This document shows, one piece after another, positions 5,138 to 11,537 of a DNA stretch of 11,537 nucleotides. Position 1 is the stretch's first letter; each line of letters opens with the position of its first letter. The notes beneath the pieces were generated by a model. The model worked only from the letters and a program-made list of their open reading frames with translations, made no database searches and was not told the DNA's origin. The position numbers and the translations under genes are program-made. This stretch comes from JAWXCH01 sp034440595 (GTDB taxonomy: Bacteria; Planctomycetota; Planctomycetia; Pirellulales; JALHPA01): NCBI GenBank assembly GCA_034440595.1, contig JAWXCH010000216.1, positions 1 through 11,537 of the forward strand. Reading direction: 5' to 3'.

Positions 5138-7831
5138 TTAGTCAGCCTGAGTGCCGCTGGTCGAGATATCCTCTCGTTTCCCATTGATCTCAGCGAGCTT
5201 GGCAAGGGACTTATCGTACGTGTCCTTGGCCCCTCGGTGCACGTCGGCGGTATTTACCAGTGGAGACAAAAGCTCGATGGCTGCTCGGAGGTTCGTCGCA
5301 GCATTTTCTGCTTGGCCAGCAGCAGCAAGTTGCCGTCCTAAATAAAAATGGCAGTCGGCCAAGTAGAGAGTGTCCTTCAGCCCGCCAGCTTTCGAACCTC
5401 CGCCATGGTTGGATTTTAGCCGAAATGCCACGATTCCCTCTGCAAAAGCCGCTTTAGCAATCTCAGATTGGCCAAGTCCTTGGGCCAGTTTTCCTTCATC
5501 GCGACATGCATAGGCTAAGGACTTGCAATCCTCGATGGAGAGAGCTTCCGCGTTCCGAGCCGGTCGCCACAGTTCTCGACATCGCCCAAACCAGGATAAT
5601 GCTTCCTTTTCGTGACCTAATGCTAGTTTTACATAAGCCAACTCGCGGGCAGCAGCAGCAAACTGCAACTGCATTAAAAAATCCTCGTGTTGATTGATAC
5701 TCAGCGGCTCATAAATGGCAACCGCATCATTTAGCGAACGCTCGGCTGCTGTAAAGTCGTTTTTATCACGAGCAAACAATCCTTTTAGACGAAGCACTTC
5801 GGCCAATCCGCCACGGGCCTGTCGATTGTCAGGCGATTTCTGCGATGCAGCTTCGAAGGACTGTTGTGCTGCACTCAGAAGGTTTTCGTAATCGGTGCCT
5901 TCCCTTAATCGACGTTTCACTTTCGCCAACATGGTCACGCATTGCCCATGCAACGTCAGGCTGTCTGAGTCGTCGGCTCTGGGCTCCATGAAGATCTCAA
6001 GAGCGATCTGACCAATTCGATAGGCCGCCATTGCATCTTTCGGGCGTCCAGAATTCCGCAAAACATTGCCTTGTTCAAACACTACCCTGGCGAACTCATA
6101 AAGCGACCAGTTTCCAATGTTGCCATCGCCTCGCATTTTACGATAAAAGTCCCGCTCGTCGGCTAATCCCTCTTCGGCCACACCCGCAATCCGACCGGCT
6201 TCAACGGCCGAGCGACGGAAATTATATAAGCACAGCGACAGGCCACGTTGATAGTTCAAATTGTCCGGATCCTTTACAACCAATCTTCGCCAACGATCCA
6301 TCGCGATTGAGTAGTTCCGATTCGCCAGTGAACTATCACCTGAAAGCCCCGCATGCCGAGCTGAGAACGAATACATCGCCGCAAGTATTGGACTCTCGGA
6401 ATCGGCCTTGCCGTGTTGGGTCTGAACCACATAGTCGTTCAGCTTTTTATGCATTGCGTCGCGTAAGGTAACACTGCCGGGTGCCCACAATGCACTTTCC
6501 TCGAAAATCCAAGCGAGATCGGTCATCGCGTTCTCGGCATGGACCAGGTTGGATTTTGCCTGGGCCGCTTGTACCTTGACCTCGGCCAAGTGACGTTCGG
6601 CTCGATACCATTGCCCGCCCGCAACCACCACGCCGGCACCGATGGCCAGGGCGAGGCATAAGCTCAGTGCCGAAACAAGCGGCCGACGCTTGCACCACTT
6701 GACGAACCGCTGATCTCGCCGCAATGGTCTGCTCGTCACCGGTTCGCCTGCGGCAAAACGTCGCAGGTCACTGGCTAACTCTCGTGCCGTGCCAAAACGA
6801 TCTGCAGGCCGATAACGCAAACACTTGACGCAGATAGATGCCAAATCACGCGGTACGTTCCGCTCACGAAGTGCATGCCACACGTTCTCCGCTTCCAGCA
6901 GGTTGCTCGGTTCGCCAGTTAGAGCATCATTTGACGTTTCGAGCGTTAACAACTCGAAAAGAATCACTCCTAAGGCATACACGTCGGAATGCACGCCAAT
7001 CTCGCTTTCATTACCGGCAGCTTGCTCCGGGGCCATGTAACGAGGTGTGCCCAAGATTGCCCGAGGCTGATCGCTATCGGTTGAGGCATCCAATCGCTTC
7101 GCCAGACCGAAGTCGCTCAGCCGCGGCACAAACGACTGTGACCCATCGAAAGATTCACCTTGCGGCTCTAGCAATATGTTCGCCGGCTTGATATCCCGAT
7201 GTAAAATCGCCCGCGTGTGAGCGTGCTGAACCGCTTCAGCCAATTGCTCGACGATACGAGCAGCTTCTCGCGGCGGCAAGGATCGCGGCTGATCATGTAG
7301 CCACCTGGCTAATGTCGGTCCTTGGCAGTACGCACTCAGGATATAGCCGATGGGTCCAATTTCGCCGATCTCGAAAATCGGCACGATGCCGGGGTGATCC
7401 AGTGCCGCGACCGCTTGTGCCTCTCGCAAAAACTGTTCGCGTAGGGTTCGCGAAAGGAAAACTTCTGGTCTCGGAATCTTCAAGGCCGCTTCGCGATTCA
7501 ACCGCGAATCAAAAACCAAGAACACAATGCCAAAGCCGCCATGACCCAGGCAGCGTCGGATCTCGAATCGCCCCAGGCGTGTGCCGGCTTCTACGTCCGG
7601 TCCAATTGGTAGTGACGGCACAGATTCAGAACTGCTTTTTGCAGTTTCCACTTCGGCGGGCCAGAATCGACTTAACAATTCGGTACATTGACCTAGGGCC
7701 TCATGCACAGATGCTTGTTCTATGTCAATGCTCGGCACTTCGTCTGCCGCTCGGGCCATTTCTCGTCGCAGCCAACTGGCGTCTTGCACGATTGGAAGGT
7801 CGTCGGAGTCTTTGAAGTTATTTCCGGTCAT
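5138..7831 (-). CDS. Membrane Ser/Thr protein kinase with TPR-like C-terminal half
   Basis: The 897-residue protein has a short cytoplasmic N-terminal helix region (1-85) and a complete PknB/Hanks-type kinase domain (about 88-360). Visible motifs are the P-loop GHGGFG (96-101), AALK (Lys118), HRDIKPAN (211-218; catalytic Asp213), DFG (240-242), GTPRYMAPE (261-269) and D-V-YALG. All catalytic residues are intact. A juxtamembrane stretch with KWCKRRP leads to one membrane segment at about 384-406. The rest (about 410-890) is helical with TPR-like units, for example around 585-615, 670-710, 725-755 and 775-805, and would lie outside the cytoplasm by the positive-inside rule. The ATG shares the sequence ATGA with the stop of the sigma factor gene, so translation is probably coupled. 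Kinase/ECF pairs are a known planctomycete arrangement; the kinase plausibly controls the sigma factor. Confidence 0.95.
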   Translation of the reverse strand: MTGNNFKDSDDLPIVQDASWLRREMARAADEVPSIDIEQASVHEALGQCTELLSRFWPAEVETAKSSSESVPSLPIGPDVEAGTRLGRFEIRRCLGHGGFGIVFLVFDSRLNREAALKIPRPEVFLSRTLREQFLREAQAVAALDHPGIVPIFEIGEIGPIGYILSAYCQGPTLARWLHDQPRSLPPREAARIVEQLAEAVQHAHTRAILHRDIKPANILLEPQGESFDGSQSFVPRLSDFGLAKRLDASTDSDQPRAILGTPRYMAPEQAAGNESEIGVHSDVYALGVILFELLTLETSNDALTGEPSNLLEAENVWHALRERNVPRDLASICVKCLRYRPADRFGTARELASDLRRFAAGEPVTSRPLRRDQRFVKWCKRRPLVSALSLCLALAIGAGVVVAGGQWYRAERHLAEVKVQAAQAKSNLVHAENAMTDLAWIFEESALWAPGSVTLRDAMHKKLNDYVVQTQHGKADSESPILAAMYSFSARHAGLSGDSSLANRNYSIAMDRWRRLVVKDPDNLNYQRGLSLCLYNFRRSAVEAGRIAGVAEEGLADERDFYRKMRGDGNIGNWSLYEFARVVFEQGNVLRNSGRPKDAMAAYRIGQIALEIFMEPRADDSDSLTLHGQCVTMLAKVKRRLREGTDYENLLSAAQQSFEAASQKSPDNRQARGGLAEVLRLKGLFARDKNDFTAAERSLNDAVAIYEPLSINQHEDFLMQLQFAAAARELAYVKLALGHEKEALSWFGRCRELWRPARNAEALSIEDCKSLAYACRDEGKLAQGLGQSEIAKAAFAEGIVAFRLKSNHGGGSKAGGLKDTLYLADCHFYLGRQLAAAGQAENAATNLRAAIELLSPLVNTADVHRGAKDTYDKSLAKLAEINGKREDISTSGTQAD

Positions 7832-8505
7832 TGGTCTCTGTTTCCCAATTCACTCCGCAGTTTTAGAATTGCCCGTTGCCACAGCATGCGGACCGCGTCC
7901 GCGGACTTGCCGATCGACTCGCCGATTTCGACGAACGATTTTCGCTGTTTGCTACGCAGAATAATCACTTCTCGGAACGCGGGCCGCAGTCGTTCGAGTG
8001 CGGCATTAATAGTCTCTGCTTCCTCGCGAGAAATTGCCGTGCGGCTGGCGGAGTGACCATCCAACTCGCCTATGTCGCGTAACAGATTTTTCGAGTCTCG
8101 AACACCCAGCGGTCTCTCGCGGCGGACCTGACGCTTGGCAGTTTTCAGATAACGTTTGCGAAGATCGGCCAGATTATTCATCAGAATCGTGTACAACCAA
8201 CTACGAAATTGCGATTCGTTTTCCGCAGTGAAGCTAGCAAAGTCCCGTTGGGCTTCCAGAAAGGACTCCTGCACGAGATCGGATGGGCCGGCCTTGGCCT
8301 TCAGTTCCGAATCGATTTCATCACGGGCAATCGCGAATAGAAAGGGCCGATATGCCGCGAGCACCTCGCCCAATGCCTCGGGAGACCCAACGCGGGCTTT
8401 ACGCAGCAAGGGGGCGATCCGGCCGGAGGATGGCACGAGCTTGTCGTATTGCCTAGTCAAAGTAGTCGCCCCGGCAGTTAACGTCGGAAACCATGTGCTT
8501 GGCAC
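7828..8505 (-). CDS. ECF-type RNA polymerase sigma factor
   Basis: The 225-residue form contains a sigma-2 region (about 45-120) with KAGPSDLVQESFLEA and the -10 binding helix FRSWLYTILMNNLADLRKRY. The sigma-4 region (about 162-218) has LRPAFREVIILRS and a helix-turn-helix FVEIGESIGKSADAVRMLWQRA. There is no sigma-3, as expected for ECF factors. The type resembles planctomycete ECF groups linked to Ser/Thr kinases. The start is uncertain: GTG 8505 lacks a Shine-Dalgarno, and TTG or GTG at residues 16 or 24 would also keep the whole core, which begins near SSGRIAPLL. Its TGA overlaps the kinase ATG. No anti-sigma factor is seen. The direct targets are unknown; the divergent PEP-CTERM array is a positional candidate. 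Confidence 0.92.
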   Translation of the reverse strand: MPSTWFPTLTAGATTLTRQYDKLVPSSGRIAPLLRKARVGSPEALGEVLAAYRPFLFAIARDEIDSELKAKAGPSDLVQESFLEAQRDFASFTAENESQFRSWLYTILMNNLADLRKRYLKTAKRQVRRERPLGVRDSKNLLRDIGELDGHSASRTAISREEAETINAALERLRPAFREVIILRSKQRKSFVEIGESIGKSADAVRMLWQRAILKLRSELGNRDQ

Positions 8506-8570
8506 GGCTTAGATCGAGACCGAGCATAGAGTACGGCATTGGGTTTCGCAACATTTGGACAGTTACTGAC

Positions 8571-8610
8571 AGCCAAGGAGTGAGGGGTAGCTGGCTTATT
8601 TTTTTATTTT
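8571..8610 (+). terminator. Stem plus T-rich tract, terminator-like
   Basis: AGCCA (8571-8575) can pair with TGGCT (8592-8596), followed directly by TATTTTTTTATTTT. The stem is only 5 base pairs with a 16-base loop, so termination would be weak. Read from the other strand, the same A/T tract could act as an upstream promoter element for the sigma gene. Neither is proven. Confidence 0.25.
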
Positions 8611-8700
8611 CAGGAATTTCCGTTCGCTTCGTAGCCCGGCCGTCGCTTGTCTCAGTAGGGAGGATTCTAAAGATCGTTGATATCCGACCTCCTGTGACAT

Positions 8701-8721
8701 ATCCAGCCCATGAGGTAGCTA
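8701..8721 (+). repeat. Remnant of the 3' end of an earlier PEP-CTERM unit, with Shine-Dalgarno
   Basis: The 20 bases before the first ATG match the junction at the end of unit 2 (10347-10366) at 17 positions: TCCAGCC, then a GAGGT-x-GCTA block. Read in the unit frame it gives SSP-stop-GS-stop, against SSQRGR-stop in unit 2. GAGGT (8712-8716), 5 bases before ATG 8722, still serves as ribosome binding site. Its conservation could be explained by function; that of TCCAGCC could not. Confidence 0.5.
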
Positions 8722-9540
8722 ATGGTTCGCCGCTTGATCTTCACCTTGGCACTTTTGGCATCCACCTCCAGCGTTGCAAAAGCCAGCCAGCTCGCCTTCG
8801 ACTACATCGGTGCCGACTCATCTACGTACGTGCAAAGTTGGGTGTCCGTGTCGCTCAGTTCCGGAGGCGATTACGGAAAGTACGGAATCACGTACCAACC
8901 TAATAACGCTCAGACGATCGACGATCTGAGCGTGGCCATGCTCGGCGGACTGACAAGCACGGCCATACAGCCAAGCGAAGCGGATTGGGCACTGCTGCAC
9001 GATTTGTGGCGTCTAAAAATTTGGAGCGTACCCGCGAGTGCTCCCCCGGTCGACACCGTAACGCATGGCATCGTACCGGCCATCGTCAATGAATACTGGC
9101 AAGGTCAACAAATTCCGTCGCCCCCGGGCGTTTCTACCTACGTAATTAATCCCGTTGGAGGGATTCCAAGTCGGGCGTTCCTCTCACCCAGCGGCAAACA
9201 GGTTTGGCGAGCAGATTTTGATCTCAATGCTTTCAATATTGTGTTAGATCCCTCCAGGATCTACATGCTTGAAATGTCGGTTCTTGTAACTTCCGGTGCA
9301 CCGTACATCTACATTTTCCAAACCAGCACGCCCGGCCCTACTGGGGTAAGAGTTACCAAAGCGATTAGTCAGCCCCTCCCTGGCAATTTCCTGTTAGCGG
9401 ACACGCCGACGTACGCCATGACCGTTAATCCGGTCCCCGAGCCAGCGAGTTGGCTGCTGTTTGCGGTTGGCGGCGTTGGCATTGGACTCGCTCGTTGGCG
9501 ACGGCGACACGTTTCACCTTCGAATCAACGAGGTAGCTAA
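8722..9540 (+). CDS. PEP-CTERM surface protein, tandem unit 1
   Basis: The 272-residue protein has a signal peptide MVRRLIFTLALLASTSSVA, with cleavage likely after AKA (residue 21). The mature domain (about 22-235) is rich in aromatic, Pro, Ser and Gly residues, with features such as FDYIG, LHDLW, IWSVPA, NEYWQGQ, LSPSGKQ, LDPSRIYMLE and APYIYIFQ. I do not recognise the fold. The C-terminal sorting signal is VPEPASWLLFAVGGVGIG (238-255), then ARWRRR: the PEP motif, membrane helix and basic end expected for exosortase processing. The product is thus probably exported and anchored or released at the surface. GAGGT lies 5 bases before the ATG. The stop TAA overlaps the next ATG by one base (TAATG), implying translational coupling. 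No exosortase is in the window. Confidence 0.9.
   Translation: MVRRLIFTLALLASTSSVAKASQLAFDYIGADSSTYVQSWVSVSLSSGGDYGKYGITYQPNNAQTIDDLSVAMLGGLTSTAIQPSEADWALLHDLWRLKIWSVPASAPPVDTVTHGIVPAIVNEYWQGQQIPSPPGVSTYVINPVGGIPSRAFLSPSGKQVWRADFDLNAFNIVLDPSRIYMLEMSVLVTSGAPYIYIFQTSTPGPTGVRVTKAISQPLPGNFLLADTPTYAMTVNPVPEPASWLLFAVGGVGIGLARWRRRHVSPSNQRGS
9436..9502 (+). repeat. 67-base block identical to 10263-10329 (sorting signal)
   Basis: This block starts CCCGAGCCAGCG and ends GTTGGCGAC. It is base-for-base identical in units 1 and 2, including third codon positions, but clearly different in unit 3. Confidence 0.8.
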
Positions 9541-10367
9541 TGGTTCGCCGCTTGATCTTCACTTTGGCACTTTTGGCATCCACCTCCAGCGTTGCAAAAG
9601 CCAGCCAAGTCGCCTTCGACTACATCGGCTCGAACTCCACGCTTGTCGGTAGCATTCTCTCGGTGCAGGGCGGTGGAGGAGCGAACTATCAGAAATACGC
9701 GATGATGTACCAGCCGTCGCAGGCAGAAACAATCGATCACTTCAGCTCTCTTATGTTAGGTGGGATGCCAGGCACCGATAGCCCACCGAACGAAGCGAAT
9801 TGGGAGCTGTTACATTATCTTTGGCGATTGCAAATCTGGAGTGTGCCTGCCACTGCTCCGCCTGTGGACACTCAAATTGTCGGAATAGGCGTAATCCCGG
9901 CCATCGTGAACGAGTACTGGCAAACTCAGCCAGACGCAACCGCTGTACCAGGGAATTACAACCTGGAAGTGTATCCCGTCGGTGGAGTTCCGACTCGCGA
10001 CGGTTTGTCGCCTAGCGGCAAGCAAAGATGGTTGGCGGACTTTGAGGTGAGCAGCCATAACGTCCTGCTCGATCCCTCCCGCACGTACATGTTTGAATTG
10101 TCAGTGATCGAAAACACGAACGCACCATACATCTATATTTTTGAGACGAACCTAGCTGGTCCCCCCGGTGCTCGTGTGTTCAAAGGTCTTTCGGGTCCTG
10201 GTCCTGTGGGCTTAAATTATCCACTCCCCACCCCGGCACTGCGAATGACGACTCAAGCAGTGCCCGAGCCAGCGAGTTGGCTGCTGTTTGCGGTTGGCGG
10301 CGTTGGCATTGGACTCGCTCGTTGGCGACTGCGATACGTTTCACATTCCAGCCAACGAGGTCGCTAA
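9540..10367 (+). CDS. PEP-CTERM surface protein, tandem unit 2
   Basis: The 275-residue paralogue of units 1 and 3 has a signal peptide that differs little from unit 1 even at base level. Its centre (about 31-235) is clearly more diverged: SVQGGGGANYQKY and LAGPPGARVFKG replace the unit 1/3 versions, while LWRLQIWSVPA, NEYWQ, LSPSGKQ, LDPSRTYM and APYIYIF are kept. The end is VPEPASWLLFAVGGVGIG (241-258), then ARWRLR. The 67 bases that encode the sorting signal (10263-10329) are identical to those in unit 1. The ATG shares its A with the unit 1 stop, and its ribosome site GAGGT (9530-9534) lies inside the Arg-Gly codons that end unit 1. The same arrangement leads into unit 3. Confidence 0.9.
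   Translation: MVRRLIFTLALLASTSSVAKASQVAFDYIGSNSTLVGSILSVQGGGGANYQKYAMMYQPSQAETIDHFSSLMLGGMPGTDSPPNEANWELLHYLWRLQIWSVPATAPPVDTQIVGIGVIPAIVNEYWQTQPDATAVPGNYNLEVYPVGGVPTRDGLSPSGKQRWLADFEVSSHNVLLDPSRTYMFELSVIENTNAPYIYIFETNLAGPPGARVFKGLSGPGPVGLNYPLPTPALRMTTQAVPEPASWLLFAVGGVGIGLARWRLRYVSHSSQRGR
10263..10329 (+). repeat. 67-base block identical to 9436-9502 (sorting signal)
   Basis: This is the second copy of the sorting-signal block, in unit 2, whose central region is much less like unit 1. The contrast points to local recombination or recent conversion. Confidence 0.8.
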
Positions 10368-11215
10368 TGGTTTGCCGCTTGATCTTCACCTTGGCACTTT
10401 TGGCGTCCACCTCCAGCGTTGCAAGTGCCAGCCAACTTGCCTTCGACTACATCGGCAATAGCTCGTCTTCATATGTGGCGAGCTGGGTGTCGGTGACGAT
10501 TGGTTCCCAAATGGAATACGGGAAATACGGAATCTCGTACCAGCCTAATAACGCTCAGACGATCGACCATCTTAGCGTGGCCATGCTCGGCGGGATGACC
10601 AGCACTGCTATCCAACCAAGTGAAGCTGATTGGGCGAACTTGCACGATCTGTGGCAACTGCAAATCTGGAGCGTGCCCGCGAACGCTCCGCCCGTCGACA
10701 CTGTTACGCATGGCATCGTGCCGGCCATCGTCAACGAATACTGGCAGGGCCAACCAGTTCCGTCGCCCCCGGGCAGTTCTAATTACCTAGTTAATCCCGT
10801 TGGAGGCATCCCAAGTCGAGCCGGACTGTCGCCCAGCGGCAAACAGATTTGGCTCGCAGATTTTGATCTTAACGCTTTCAATATTGTTTTAGATCCATCC
10901 CGCATTTACATGCTCGAAGTGTCCGTCTTCACAAACACCGGTGCACCATACATCTACATTTTTCAAAACAGCACACCCGGGCAAGTTGGTGTAAGAGTTA
11001 CCAAGAACTTTTTACAACCCTTCCCTGGAGGGTTTGAGTTGGCGAACACGCCGACGTACGCCATGACCGTTAATCCGGTTCCTGAACCAGCGAGTTGCCT
11101 GCTGCTGGCCATCGGCAGCGGTGCTGTTGGACTCGCTCGTTGGCGACGGCAACAACAAACGTGCCGCGTGTCGCATGAACGGATCGATGCATCTTCCAGC
11201 CAGCGAGGTCGCTAA
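10367..11215 (+). CDS. PEP-CTERM surface protein, tandem unit 3
   Basis: The product is 282 residues from ATG 10367. An upstream in-frame start at 10277 would run through the unit 2 sorting signal and is rejected, because the signal peptide begins at 10367. The signal peptide is MVCRLIFTLALLASTSSVAS. The centre closely follows unit 1 (QPNNAQTIDHLSVAMLGG, AIQPSEADW, DTVTHGIVPAIVNEYWQGQ, DLNAFNIVLDPSRIYMLE). The sorting signal is VPEPASCLLLAIGSGAVG, then ARWRR; it has diverged from units 1 and 2 and is followed by a longer tail of about 20 residues ending SSSQRGR. GAGGT (10357-10361) lies 5 bases before the ATG. The TAA stop overlaps the ATG of the fourth unit. Confidence 0.9.
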   Translation: MVCRLIFTLALLASTSSVASASQLAFDYIGNSSSSYVASWVSVTIGSQMEYGKYGISYQPNNAQTIDHLSVAMLGGMTSTAIQPSEADWANLHDLWQLQIWSVPANAPPVDTVTHGIVPAIVNEYWQGQPVPSPPGSSNYLVNPVGGIPSRAGLSPSGKQIWLADFDLNAFNIVLDPSRIYMLEVSVFTNTGAPYIYIFQNSTPGQVGVRVTKNFLQPFPGGFELANTPTYAMTVNPVPEPASCLLLAIGSGAVGLARWRRQQQTCRVSHERIDASSSQRGR

Positions 11216-11469
11216 TGGTTTGCAGACTGTTCCTATGCCTTGCCTGTCTATTGCTCGTCACGGGCACTAGCCAAGCCACTTCGATCACTGAGTTTGACCA
11301 CATCGGGTCGTTGCCGACTCCATATACCGGCAATCTCAACGGCCTGTTCATGTTTGACACAGGTGTTTTGTCGCATGAGTGGCGACGCAGCGGTGTCCGC
11401 TGGCAACAAAGTCAGGATGCGAAGCTTGAGACGGCAAGCGTAATTGATTACCGTCTCATGCGGGGATGA
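11215..11469 (+). pseudogene. Fourth array unit, diverged or truncated (84 codons)
   Basis: The unit keeps the junction (GAGGT, 5 bases, TAATG), a signal peptide (MVCRLFLCLACLLLVTGTSQA) and an F-D-x-IG motif at the place where units 1-3 have FDYIG. Beyond about residue 50 the resemblance is lost, and the frame stops at 11467-11469 without any PEP-CTERM signal. Sequence after the stop stays protein-like in another plus frame (DELRLGAAEDCGQ), which would fit a frameshift or a joined foreign fragment. A short secreted protein is the alternative reading. The window ends before this can be settled. Confidence 0.5.
11427..11458. repeat. Inverted repeat TGAGACGG/CCGTCTCA
   Basis: Perfect 8-base arms enclose 16 bases that contain a second small stem (GTAAT-tg-ATTAC, 11440-11451, sharing one base with the outer arm). 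It lies within the end of the fourth unit. There is no T-run. Confidence 0.45.
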
Positions 11470-11537
11470 ACTGCGGTTGGGGGCGGCAGAGGACTGTGGA
11501 CAGGAACGACAGCGGCTCGACGTCGCGTTGACCGCAC
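11470..11537. other. Window end after the fourth unit
   Basis: These 68 bases hold no complete gene. One plus frame stays open to the edge (reading DELRLGAAEDCGQ from about 11465), possibly the continuation of the broken fourth unit or the start of another gene. Confidence 0.3.

Larger units (their letters stand above)
8506..8721. other. Divergent intergenic region between the sigma factor and the PEP-CTERM array
   Basis: This 216-base gap must hold the start signals for both sides. I see no strong sigma-70 promoter on either strand. It contains an AT-rich tract (8596-8610) and, at its right end, a remnant of a PEP-CTERM unit junction plus the first Shine-Dalgarno (GAGGT, 8712-8716). Confidence 0.5.
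8722..11214 (+). repeat. Tandem gene array: three direct repeats of about 0.82-0.85 kb
   Basis: The repeat units are 8722-9539, 9540-10366 and 10367-11214. The first 90 bases of each unit, which code for the signal peptide, are almost identical. Similarity in the centre and at the 3' end varies from pair to pair, as described under the unit genes. Confidence 0.85.

Noticed and set aside
4982..5147. Integron attC-like site (GCCCAAC resembling RYYYAAC)
   Set aside because: The partner GTTRRRY core is missing at suitable distance, and there is no integrase or gene cassette.
6031..7815. Plus-strand open frames inside the kinase gene (for example 6031-6471 and 7312-7815)
   Set aside because: They are antisense to an intact kinase with all its motifs and have no domains of their own.
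10277..10366. Upstream start for PEP-CTERM unit 3
   Set aside because: It would translate the unit 2 sorting-signal region in another frame; the ATG at 10367 has the ribosome site and begins the signal peptide.
1..11537. CRISPR arrays, tRNA/rRNA genes, transposases, phage genes, known defence systems
   Set aside because: I looked for regularly spaced repeats, cloverleaf signatures and hallmark motifs and saw none in this window.

Overview
The window looks like a piece of a Planctomycetes chromosome, probably a Pirellulaceae-type organism. The evidence is a PEP-CTERM protein family, an ECF-type sigma factor whose stop overlaps the start of a large membrane Ser/Thr kinase with a TPR-like tail, many secreted proteins with simple Sec signals, moderate GC content and loosely packed genes. 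This placement is inference; no rRNA or other taxonomic marker is present.

Left part (1-4263). After the last codons of an unidentified plus-strand gene (1-78), everything reads on the minus strand: a small secreted protein with two PepSY-like repeats (115-687), a membrane sensor histidine kinase with two PAS domains and a HisKA_3/HATPase core (846-2648), a second copy of the PepSY-like protein (3229-3804), and a small cupin (3868-4263). Two pieces of gene debris lie among them. One is a plus-strand remnant of an SRAP/HMCES-YedK gene (about 2820-2927). The other is a short minus-strand remnant of a C-terminal tail like that of the cupin (756-788), upstream of the first PepSY gene. The cupin also lies directly upstream of the second PepSY gene, so an old duplication of a cupin/PepSY segment is plausible. 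An identical 13-base motif lies just ahead of the start codons of the histidine kinase and the second PepSY gene.

Middle part (4264-8505). A short divergent promoter region separates the cupin from a 72-residue (or 49-residue) zinc-ribbon protein (4529-4747). A gene-free stretch rich in inverted repeats (4748-5137) follows. Next, on the minus strand, is a two-gene signalling unit: an ECF sigma factor (7828-8505) and a Ser/Thr kinase with one membrane segment and a TPR-like C-terminal half (5138-7831), coupled by an ATGA overlap.

Right part (8722-11537). Divergent from the sigma/kinase pair is a plus-strand tandem array of three full-length paralogous PEP-CTERM proteins and a fourth diverged or broken unit. 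Every junction has the form TAATG, and the ribosome binding site for each next gene lies inside the last codons of the previous one. The units are mosaics: units 1 and 2 share an identical 67-base block over the sorting signal, while units 1 and 3 share the central region. A remnant of a still earlier unit appears to lie just before the first start codon. A working picture is a cell-surface protein operon beside a membrane kinase/sigma regulator; the regulatory link is only inferred from position.
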